From the NCBI GenBank assembly GCA_007922195.1, contig ML682005.1, positions 30,907,042-30,971,041 of the forward strand: a DNA stretch of 64,000 nucleotides, in the 5' to 3' direction. The notes below the pieces were generated by a model that was given only the letters and a program-made list of their open reading frames with translations, was not told the origin of the DNA and searched no databases. The stretch is from Podocnemis expansa (taxonomy: Eukaryota > Chordata > Testudines > Podocnemididae). Shown here piece after piece: positions 22,663 to 31,639 of this stretch (the first letter of the stretch is position 1; each line of letters starts with the position of its first letter). Position numbers and translations under genes: made by a program.

Positions 22663-24852
22663 ACAGAGTCCCATATATGAAAACAGAATTCTTAAAATGT
22701 ACGTAGATAGATTTCTCAAATCATCACAGCTGCTTTAGAAGTCCTAACTCTCTAAATGTGTAAACCAATATTCCAACTTAGTAGGCACTGCTTCATAGGC
22801 TAAAGTCCTCCTCCTTTAATTATGGACTACATTCTGTGATTCTATTTTATTTATTATTATTATTATCATCATCATTATTATTTATTAACTTGTTTTACTT
22901 TAGTGCCTAGAAATCCGAGGCATGAAGCAGGGTCCTACACTGGTACATGGTGTATAAACAAAGAACCAAAAAGTTGTTCCTGCCCCAGTCAGTCTATAAT
23001 CTAACTATGAAAATAAGACATAACTGATGGGAATTGACATACTTATGAGATGGGGGGGAAGTAGTCTAGAAGGCAATTATGTGAAGCTATTCATCAAATT
23101 GATAGTCTCAGTACACCAGCAGTATAACTGTTGTGAAGAGTTTATTTTTTGTTGTGAAGGGTTTTTTTTGATTTTTGGAGGTTTTTTTCTGGTGGCTTTG
23201 GTGGGCAGGTGTCTTGGTGGTGGCAGTTTTTTTGGGGGTGGGGGAGTTACAGGTGTTTGGTTTGAAAATTTAGCACATGAGCAATGAAGGCTAACATGAC
23301 CAACTGTAGGTGGAAATCAACTTTTCTGAATTGAATGAAATGATTGGTAGGTGTGGCTAGCCCATGATGGGCCTTGAAAACATCCACAATGAATACAAGG
23401 AGTGAGTTTGAGATGCAGGGAGAGAAAGAGCTCTGCTTTAACTGCAATGAATTACAACTGACAACTGGACATCCACAAAGACATATCGAAGGCACTGGTC
23501 AAGATTTTAGTTTGGTCTGAAGGAAGGAGGTCTGGACTAAAGAAATAGGTCAGTGAGTCTTCAGCAGGGTATAGTGGCTGAATTTGTGTTTTCAGTTGGA
23601 TTAACCAGACAAGTTGCAGAGGGAGAAGAGAGGGGACCCAAGACAGAGCTCTATGAAATCCTCACAGAAATGTGGAGGATCTTCCAAAGACTATGTGGAA
23701 GGTGTGTGTAAATGTAACGGGACTGACAGCCTCCTACTGAAACTAAATGGGCCTTTTTCATTGGCCACTCCATCCTGCAAGCAGGACCCTGAGACAGCCA
23801 ACCCCAGGTGCAATGGGAGAGGCCAGTGTTCCAGAATAGTCTGATTTACTGGGCGGATAGGCCAGTGAGGGAGCCAGGAGAATGCTCCCCAGCCTCTGAG
23901 CTGAAACTGCAGGCCGGACATGCCTGACCAAGCCTGAGAGCATGAGGGACTGAGTTTAGGAAGAAGCATGAAGCAGCCAGCACCTGGGAGCCAGAGAACC
24001 CAGGCAAGGCTGCTGGGCAAAGCTGATTCATGTAGAGTAAACCCACAGCAGCTGAACCAGCACAGAGCCAGGCTGAGCTGAGCAGAGCAGAGCTGGGGCT
24101 GGAGTCACCTGGAGCTGGATGCAAGAGGCTAGAAAGTGAGCCCAAGGAGCTGATCTGATCTGCACAGACCCACAGCAGCAGAACCAGAGGGGCCTGAGGA
24201 GTGTCCCAGGGAGCCACGCTAAAGCAGAGTGGGCCTGGGAGCCAGGGCTGGAGCCATCTGGAGATGGGTGCGGTGAGCAACTGGGAAACAGTGAAAGGGG
24301 GTCTGCTGCTGGGGCCCTACAGCCTGGGGATGTGTGGCCACTGCCAGAGCCTGTGTCTCTGACTCCTGTGTAACCCTTCTGCCAGGGTGAGCTGGCAGAA
24401 CAAGGGTCTGGTTCTATATCAAGGGGTTTCCAAGTAATGTTACAGCACCAACCAGCTCAAGCCCCCACCCACTCTTCTGGGAAATCATGCACTATTCCCC
24501 AGGCACCCCAAAGGAGTAATGCTTCCTTGCTTGCAAGCACGAGCATGTAGTATACATAACTTTTAATAATAATAAAAACAGAATATAAAACGCCCAATAA
24601 CAAAAATCAGCACTGATCTGGAGAATCAGTGCAAAACAGGTTCCCATCACAATCCCACACAGCATAACACAATATGTGAACTCAGTAGCAAAACCAGCAC
24701 TGATCTGGAGAAGCAGTACAAAACAGGTTCCCAACAAACCTAGGACATGTAGAGAATGTCTTTCACACCAGCTGTCCACCAGTGCCACTCAAGGTCTCCA
24801 GCCCTCCACTGGCTGCTTGCACCATCCATTGGCTCTGCCTGTTGGCCACCAG
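22663..24852. other. Unassigned sequence
   Basis: No gene is recognised. 23600-24420 is purine-rich on the plus strand, with repeated GAGCAGAGC and CCCACAGCAGC phrases that resemble decayed retroelement sequence, but I cannot assign a family. The overlapping frames around 23691-24280 are compositional. Confidence 0.4.
22848..22889. repeat. TTA/TCA trinucleotide microsatellite
   Basis: An imperfect run of TTA with three TCA units and a few ATTT interruptions. Confidence 0.85.
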
Positions 24853-24984
24853 CTCCACCCACTGGTCACTCACGCTCCGCTCTCACCATCTGCCAGCTCC
24901 ACCCGCTGGTCACTCACACTCTGCTCTCATCAGTCGCCAGCTCCACCCGCTGGTCACTCACACTCTGGTCTCATCAGCCGCCAG
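24853..24984. repeat. 44-bp tandem repeat, three units
   Basis: Three consecutive 44-bp units begin CTCCACCC at 24853, 24897 and 24941 and differ at only a few bases. A fourth, rearranged unit continues to about 25050. Because 44 is not a multiple of three, the repeat shifts frame at every unit. The overlapping reading frames across it are therefore artefacts of the repeat. Confidence 0.85.
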
Positions 24985-25088
24985 CTCCACCTGCTGTCTG
25001 CTGGCTGTGCCTGCTTGTCACTCACGCTCTATTCTCACCTTCCGCTGGTTCTGCCCACTGGTCGCTTAGTTCATTGCTGCTCCTCTTC

Positions 25089-25205
25089 AGTGATTTCAGC
25101 TCAGAGAGAGGGTTTTCCTATCTTAGTGATTTCAGTTCTGAAAGTCTCTCTTCTCTCATTGATTTCAGCTCAGAGAGAGGGTTTGCCTCTCTCAGTGATT
25201 TCGGC
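25089..25205. repeat. About 35-bp degenerate tandem repeat
   Basis: Four successive starts of GTGATTTCAGCTC-like sequence occur about 33-36 bp apart, alternating between an AGAGAGAGGGTTT and a TGAAAGTCTCTC version. No function is evident. Confidence 0.7.
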
Positions 25206-25287
25206 TCCTAAACCTTACATATCTGAAAACAGCTTCTCCCATTAAAATAATACAAGAAAGGCTTCACAAGAAGCTGGCCAGATCTAT

Positions 25288-25631
25288 TTCCAAAAGGGTA
25301 GTCGTGTTAGTCTAGTCCAGAAAACACAAAAAAACCCAACCAAAACAAAAAAACAACAACAAGAAGTCATGTGGTACTTAAAGATTAACAGATTTATTTT
25401 TCGCATGAGCTTTCGTGGGAGAAAATCCCACTTCATCAGATGCTTCAAAGATGGATGAACTTATAGAATGGAATGAAAATAAATGCAAGGGAGTGTAAAA
25501 CAGAGGACCAGGTCATACAGTAACAGCAAATCAGAGCAAGTGGGATTTTCTCCCAAGAAAGCTCATGCAAAAAATAAATCTGTTAGTCTTTAAGCGCCAC
25601 ATGACTCCTTGGTTCTTTTTTTTTTTTTTTT
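25288..25631 (-). mobile_element. Short PLE copy with 12-bp duplication
   Basis: The minus strand matches the 3' part of the PLE at 41461-41673: CTGTTACTGTATGACC, then TTTATTTTCATTCCATTCT, the ribozyme, AATAAATCTGTTA and CTAGACTAACACG. To the right, an inverted partial copy of the same terminal repeat continues on the plus strand from about 25536 to a poly-T tract. GGCCAGATCTAT flanks the whole (25276-25287 and 25632-25643), so the inverted structure inserted as one unit. No coding sequence remains. Confidence 0.88.
25403..25443 (-). ncRNA. Hammerhead ribozyme with intact core
   Basis: Read 5' to 3' on the minus strand: GCAT, then CTGATGA, a stem II of GTGGGA and TCTCCCAC around a short loop, then GAAA, GCTC and ATGC. 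This matches the type I hammerhead plan: CUGAnGA and GAAA cores, stem I from GCAT/ATGC, and predicted cleavage after GCTC. Stem III would be only the self-complementary AGCT. That is too short for a stable monomer, but two molecules could pair. Hammerheads with very short stem III are known in PLEs and may act as dimers. Activity here is inferred. Confidence 0.85.
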
Positions 25632-25643
25632 GGCCAGATCTAT

Positions 25644-26132
25644 CCTTTGACAGTAGGGCAATAGGGTGAGGCAAAGCCTCAGGCATAGCTCTAGACTGAA
25701 TTAATGCTAAAACCCCTATCCCTGTCTTAACTTCAGCAGGCTAGGAGGACAGGGTGACCCCTCTTTTAATATTCTTTATGCGAAGGGTAGCTTTTTTCCA
25801 TTAACCCACCAAAACAGAGTTTGAACAAGCAATAGCATAGCATATCACAAGAGACAGTATTTCATGTTTTTCATCATTAGAATTACAGATATTGACAGAT
25901 TTTGTGATCAGATCAATCCAAATACCATTGCCCATGTTGCCCTACACCGATAGTGTGACTATGCTAATATGCTCTTTGGGCTCAGGCAAATAAAAAACCC
26001 ATGCAGATTAGTTGCCCCCACTGCTCAGAAGCTGCTAGGCACAGCTTCTAAACCTGCCTTACACCTGAATCACAGCAGTGTTACCAGGCTTTGACAGAGA
26101 GCCTGCGATGTGTATAACAGACTGAGAATGCC
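25644..26132. other. Unassigned sequence
   Basis: No feature is recognised in this stretch of about 490 bases. Confidence 0.5.
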
Positions 26133-26140
26133 CTCTACAC

Positions 26141-26330
26141 CAGTGGTTTTCAAACTTAGGATCAGCAACCAGTACTGGATTGCACACCCTCATGTACTGT
26201 GTCATGGCACCCGCTGCTGCCATCACCAAAAGACTGGACTGCATTGCTCAGAAATGTAATTGATGAGTTGCAGGCATAAATGTTTTTTTTTTTCAACTGG
26301 GTCCTGAGGAAAAAGGTTTGACAATGACTG
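26141..26330. mobile_element. Non-autonomous hAT element, CAGTGG family
   Basis: The element begins CAGTGGTTTTCAAAC and ends GGTTTGACAATGACTG, its decayed complement. A perfect 8-bp duplication, CTCTACAC, lies at 26133-26140 and 26331-26338. It is 190 bp and non-coding. A sister copy is at 46389-46576. Confidence 0.92.
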
Positions 26331-26460
26331 CTCTACACTCCAGAGACTGTGTGTGATGCCCCTGTGCCAGGGGACTTGGGTGTTTACCTTTAACCTTCCT
26401 CCTCTTTTCTTTATTTTTTAATTTGATTTTTTACCACTGTTTGTTTAATAAATTGTATTA

Positions 26461-28916
26461 CAGCTAGTCCTCACTTAGTGACCTACTCGTTTAGTGACCC
26501 CTCAGAGTTATGACCAGCTCTCTGACGAGTTGGTATTATGGCGATGTACGAGAACTCACATCAACTCTCTCAGATTCATCTCGTTCCCGCAGTCAGAACT
26601 AGCGTTTTTCGTCTATGTATTTTTACTTTATTGTGCACCCCAAAGTACAAGATGTCGGCGAAAAGGAAGAGCATGATTTCACCTGGAGAAAGCGCCAAGA
26701 AACAAAGGAAGGCTATCGATCTTGAGACAAAAATGAAGATAATAAACTAATATGAAGCTGGTAAGAAAGTTAAAGTGATAGCACGTGACTTGGAGCTGGA
26801 GCATTCAACTGTATCAACGATCTTGAAGGATAAAGATCGAGTGAAAGAAGCAGTGAAATCATCAAAAGGATATAAAGCCATAATAACTAGGCAGCAGAAA
26901 GGCCTCATTCACGAAATGGAAAAATTACTGGCGATATGGTTTGATGACCAGATACAAAAAAGAATGCCAATGAGCCTTTTAATAATTCAAGCAAAGGCAC
27001 GAAGTATCTTTGAAACGTTGAAAGCGCGCAAAAATGAAGAGTCAACGGAAACATTTACGGCAAGTCATGGATGGTTTCAATGTTTTCGTCGGAGATTCAG
27101 CCTTCATAATCGAAGTATCAGTGGTGAGGCAGCAAGTGTGGACATAGAAGCATCAGAAAGATTTGTGGATGAATTTGACGAAATGATCGAGAAAGGCGGG
27201 TATCGTCCGGAACAGATCTTTAATGCAGACGAAACCTGACTATTTTGGAAAAAATACCCGAAAGATCCTACATACACAAAGAGGCTAAAGCAATGCCCGG
27301 TTTCAAGGCTTTTAAGGACAGGGTCACGTTGTTGTTGGGAGGAAATGTCGCTGGATTTCAGTTAAAACTTTTTCTCATCTATCGTTCTGCAAACCCACGT
27401 GCACTGAAGCAGGTTAGTAAGCACACGCTGCCCATTTACTATCGTTCAAATAACAAAGCATGGATGACGCAATCTTTATTTGAGGACTGGTTCATGAACT
27501 GCTTCATACCCTCGGTCAAGCATTACTGTCTGGAAAACGGTGTTCCCTTTAAAATTATCCTCCTACTTGATAACGCCCCAGGCCACCCCCAGCATCTTGA
27601 TGATCTACACCCTGATGTAAAGGTCGTGTATCTGCCTAAAAACACAACTGCTGTGTTACAACCAATGGACCAGGGGGCTATCTCTACGTTTAAAGCGCTA
27701 TATTTGTGCGCAACATTTTCCAAAGCGGTAGCAGCAACAGAAAATGGTGAAGTAACCCTGCGCGATTTTTGGAAATCATTTAATATTTTACACTGCATAA
27801 AGAACATTGAATCAGCTTGGGCGGGAGTGACAGAAAAGTGCATGCAAGGCATATGGAAAAAATGCCTGAAACGTTTTGTAAATAATTTTGAAGGGTTTGA
27901 GAAAGACGAACATATTGATGTCATAAATAAAAAAATTGTGGAACTTGCTAATGTGCTTAATTTAGATGTTGAAGTGGAAGATATTGAAGAATTAGTGGAA
28001 TACGTCGAGGGAGAGCTAACTAACGAAGATTTAATAGAGTTGGAAGCACAGCAGCACTTGAAAGAGGAGGAGGAAGAAGAAGAGGAAAGAGTGGAAGAAG
28101 TACAAAAGAAGTTCACTGTAAAGGGGTTAGCTGATGTCTTCTCCAAAGTGAATGCAGCAATGTTAGAACTAGAGAGTATGGACCCGAATGTTGAATGGTT
28201 CACGAAAGTGGAACGACAAATGAATGAAATTTTACGATGCTATCGTGAAATTTATGAAGAAAAAAAGAAAATTACAATGCAGACCACACTAACGAGATCC
28301 TTCTCTAAAGTTCCATCCAGGACCCCTACCCCTACCCCTACCCTTACAAGTCCTTCCATTTCCTTGCCATCATCTCCCTTACCAGGGCCTTCTACAGCTC
28401 CTGATAACCCTGCTGATCTCTCCGACGATGACATCCCTGCTGCTGAACCACACTTTGAAGGATTTGATGAGTAAAAATGTCAATGTAATCTGAATGTTTA
28501 TTTTCATATTTCTTTGGTACATCATTTTTATAATTTTTGCTGATTGCATTTTTATGTTCTGTAATACAGTATGTAAGGAGTTATGCCAATAAAACAAAGT
28601 TATCACGATGGAGTTTATTTTAGGCCTTTTCTTTATAGTACTATTCAGAATATTAAAAACGATTACCTGTATTTACAGTACACTATGCAAACTAAGTTCA
28701 GTACATTAGAGCTTAAAACATTTAAAATATATATTTAAAATGTTATAAATGATGCAAAGGTGACATTAAAACTATCTACAGATGGTTGAAAAACCCACTA
28801 CCAGTAAAGTACATTATGCCTGAAATACCAGTAACGGCTGCTCCTCGTTTAGCGACCAATTCGTTTATCAACCGGGTTTCAGGAACGGAACCCGGTCACT
28901 AAGTGAGGACTACCTG
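26461..28916 (+). mobile_element. Nearly complete pogo/Tigger-like DNA transposon
   Basis: CAGCTAGTCCTCACTTAGTG at the left matches CAGGTAGTCCTCACTTAGTG read from the right end, and TA lies directly outside both ends (26459-26460 and 28917-28918). TA targets and CAG-initial repeats are typical of pogo/Tigger. A second inverted motif, CTCGTTTAG, occurs just inside both ends and could be a transposase binding site. The interior is one transposase gene with three disabling changes. The element split an AATAAA-containing AT-rich sequence that reads continuously across the insertion. Confidence 0.93.
26652..28474 (+). pseudogene. Tigger-like transposase, two stops and one frameshift
   Basis: Start chosen at MSAKRK because the basic N-terminus and helix-turn-helix follow directly. 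The product has a CENP-B-type DNA-binding region: a first helix-turn-helix around KAIDLETKMKIIN and YEAGKKVKVIARDLELEHST, and a second around FQCFRRRFSLHNRS. A DDE catalytic domain follows. The acidic residues are in NADET (27229-27240), LLLDNAPGH (about 27567-27593) and QPMDQG (about 27664-27681), a DD32D spacing. An acidic E-rich segment (28060-28100) and a P/T/S-rich tail follow. Breaks: an in-frame TAA at 26749, TGA at 27237, and one base lost from an A run near 27250. Such a protein would cut and paste the element at TA sites. Few lesions mean a fairly recent copy, but not an autonomous one. Confidence 0.92.
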
Positions 28917-28918
28917 TA

Positions 28919-30112
28919 TTTTAAATTGCATATGGTGATTGGTGGGCCAGGGAAGCACCCAGTGCAGTCAGCACCCTGGAGTGGGGATGCCCTAGCCCCT
29001 GACCTGAATGACTGCAACAAGATTGGGGGTTGAGCCCCCAGGAACTCTGGGGCCAGTCTTATTGAGGTTACAGGGACCCCACCACGCAGCAGAGTAGGAG
29101 ACTAGACCTTGAGGTCAGGCAGAGCTCTGGCTAAAGGAAGTGGGAGCAAGGGCTCAGAACCTGTTGCTTCCCACCTTCATCAGTCTGGTGTTTACAACAA
29201 GAAAGTTCACCACAATAGTGGGTAAATCCCCCCGCTTACATAAAGGTGAAGGAAGTTCCTACATGCCCCGTTAAGGACTAATATGGCACTGTGGGTATGC
29301 CACAACTTAATTCCCTCTGGTTGGTAGGAATAGGTACACTTTAACTGCCACAAGGTCCTCACCTCAGAGCACCCGTTCAGAGCCCAAATTTAAAGTCCTC
29401 AAGCAAAGCCTCTGAGTGGACTAATATCAGAGTGTGAAAGGAGAAAATCACCACTCACTGAACCCTGCATGTTTTATACCTTCCTCTCTCCCCTTTGGCT
29501 TCCTGTTTCTGTTGCTATAACCCAGCTCTGTTTCAGGGCCTCCTGGATCATAGCCTGGACTGTCCTGGTTGAAGGAGAAGTATACTCTTTCACATATCTC
29601 CCTTCCCCTAGGATGCTGCCTAGTCCCAGAGAAAGTTTTCCTGTGTCACATTTATCTGGGCACTCCAAAATTTTCTTAGTTCACTTCATTAGACTGCAGA
29701 CTGAGCCATCTCTACATATCCTCTAAGGCACAGGATCCCTCTCTACTTACCAGCTCTAAGGAAGTTTGTAAGAGCATTGGTCAGATTTTTTGTTTTACTT
29801 TCATTTGTGTCCGCAATGTCTTATGTAGCTCATCTGTCAAGCACACTCCTCCATTGTCTTAAACATATCATAATTCCAGATAAACTGCAACAAACTACAA
29901 CAAAATATAGGCCTGTATAATTGGGCCTACAAATCTACCCCACTTATAAAGTCAACTGGGAAAACTGTATAAAAGTTTAAAAATGCTCTAATTACATATT
30001 ATAATACAAGTTGGTGGGAGAGTTGTCAAAAAGAGACAGAAAGCCAGAATAAATTCAAATAAAAAGGCTTGCTGATGTCATTCAAGGACTGTGTTAACTT
30101 GTGTCTGGTGAG
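28919..30112. other. Unassigned, possibly old retroelement sequence
   Basis: The sequence just right of the Tigger copy (ATGGTGATTGGTGGGCCAGG onward) appears to continue the sequence before it, which ends in TTAATAAATTG. It reads like the polyadenylation end of an old LTR-type element, but I cannot identify it. 29400-30100 shows nothing recognisable. Confidence 0.35.
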
Positions 30113-30235
30113 CAGAATCATAGAATCATAGGGTTGGAAGGGACCTCATGAGGTCATCTATTCCAACCCCCCGCTAAAAGCAGGACCACTCACGCTAAAT
30201 CATCCCAGCCAGGGTATTGTCTAAAAAGTATGGGA
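30113..30235 (-). mobile_element. CR1 3' end fragment
   Basis: The plus strand begins AGAATCATAGAATCATAGGG and continues GTTGGAAGGGACCTC and TCATCTATTCCAACC. This is the reverse complement of the characteristic CR1 3' end, with its repeated ATTCTATG octamer and preceding hairpin. The element therefore lies on the minus strand with its 3' terminus at 30113. It is heavily 5'-truncated, as most CR1 copies are. Confidence 0.85.
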
Positions 30236-30757
30236 ATGGAAAGTGATAAACTAAAATTCTTGTGTAGTAAATTACACCTTACTATTTTGCTCATTGAGGT
30301 ACTTAAAAGAAAAGACTGGAGAGAAGGAAAGGAAAGAAGATACCCATGATGGTTGGCTGAAAAACAAAGAAAGAGGAAGATGTAAGCTTCACCATCATGG
30401 CTGCCACTCTCTTCTGAGAGTCTGTTGGGCCTTCGTCTGCCTAATTCCCAGATGTTTTGACTAGACTCGATCAGAATATGCTGCCTCTAATTATTGAACT
30501 GTAATTCATCTAGATATAACAACTAGCAATGGAGGATGGGCCATGAGATGGAGTTGGCTATTCTCAACAATCCTAGCAACCATGGAAAACCAGAATGCAA
30601 TGTAAGAAACAAAACTTTTATTTACTGCCTGCCTGGGAGTTGGGTTGTAACTCTGAAAACTGATCTTTTTCCTTAAGGGCTGGCTGTCTATTCTGAAAGC
30701 TGATCTGCCTTCTGTAAGTACAAGTAAAGAGATAAACAATAACCACAAGAGGACAAC

Positions 30758-31490
30758 ATGGCTTCACTTACTACCCAACTTGAAGCATTTGATGATTTGT
30801 TGAATTTATGGGAAACATGTATAGCCCGATTTCAAAATTTTGTAATAGCAAACGATATAACTGCTGTAAAGAAGGTATCAGTTTTTCTAACAATTATTGG
30901 AGCCAAGATTTATAGTTTGCTATGTGATTTGCTTTATCCAGAGAAGCCAAAAAAAAAAAAAACAAAAAAAAAACCCAAACCAAACCAAAAAACAAACAAA
31001 AAAACTTTATGGTAACCTAGTGGAAGTTCTGGGAGCACATTTTTCCCCCCAGGTCACTGGTAAGTGCAGAGAGGTATAGGTTCTACCAGATGAACCTAAG
31101 TGAAGGTGAATCAGTTGTATAATTTGTAGCAGCACTGAAGAAGATGGCGAAACACTGTGACTTCAAGAACATGTTAGAGGAAATGCTGCGTGAAAGGCTG
31201 GTGTGTGGCCTGTACAGTGAGTCAACATGGAAACACCTATTAACCAAAGGTCAAGTCACCTTGTAGAAGGCTGTTGAGATTACAGTCTCCATGGAACGCA
31301 TCACCCAAGACATGCAACAAATCAGGGTTGGAGTGCATAAGGTATCCCCACAACCTACCCACAGGGCCCTGGGAAGACAGCAATGTTACCAGTGTGGGAA
31401 GCAGGGCCACCTTGTATTGGAATGCATGTGTAAGGAACTACTGTGTCAACAATGTGGCAAGAGAGGGCACATTGAACATGCCTGCAAATG
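30758..31490 (+). pseudogene. Gypsy gag polyprotein remnant
   Basis: Translation starts at MASLTTQLEAFD, just after a purine-rich leader. The N-terminal part is capsid-like and is interrupted by an A-rich tract of about 60 bases near 30948 that adds lysines and shifts frame. A central segment reads ERLVCGLYSES and is followed by an in-frame stop in the 'TL*KAVEI' region. The C-terminus has two CCHC knuckles, CYQCGKQGHLVLEC (31384-31425) and CQQCGKRGHIEHAC (about 31444-31485), which bind nucleic acid and package the RNA. At least one frameshift separates the N-terminus from the knuckles. Confidence 0.85.
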
Positions 31491-31639
31491 AAGGACGAGC
31501 CTAACAGAAGAGGCAAACCTGAAAAAAATGGGTCATTGGTTCGGCAGACTAAGAGGGAGATTCTGCATGCAGTAAAGCAGGTTCCAGTGATCACAGTGAC
31601 ACCCAGTCGGAAGATGAGGAGTCCCTCCATGTTCTGTCT

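Noticed and set aside
23027..23287. A hydrophobic, glycine-rich 86-codon frame resembling a membrane protein
   Set aside because: It derives from GT-rich simple sequence (TTTTTTGG, GGTGG runs) and has no neighbour or motif supporting expression.
24676..25245. A 189-codon plus-strand frame with repeated TRWSLT-like phrases
   Set aside because: It spans a 44-bp and a 35-bp tandem array. Similar frames are open in all three registers, so the repetition is at DNA level and not protein level.
27523..28203. A 226-codon minus-strand frame rich in serine
   Set aside because: It is the antisense shadow of the Tigger transposase; its serine runs mirror the glutamate-rich coding strand.
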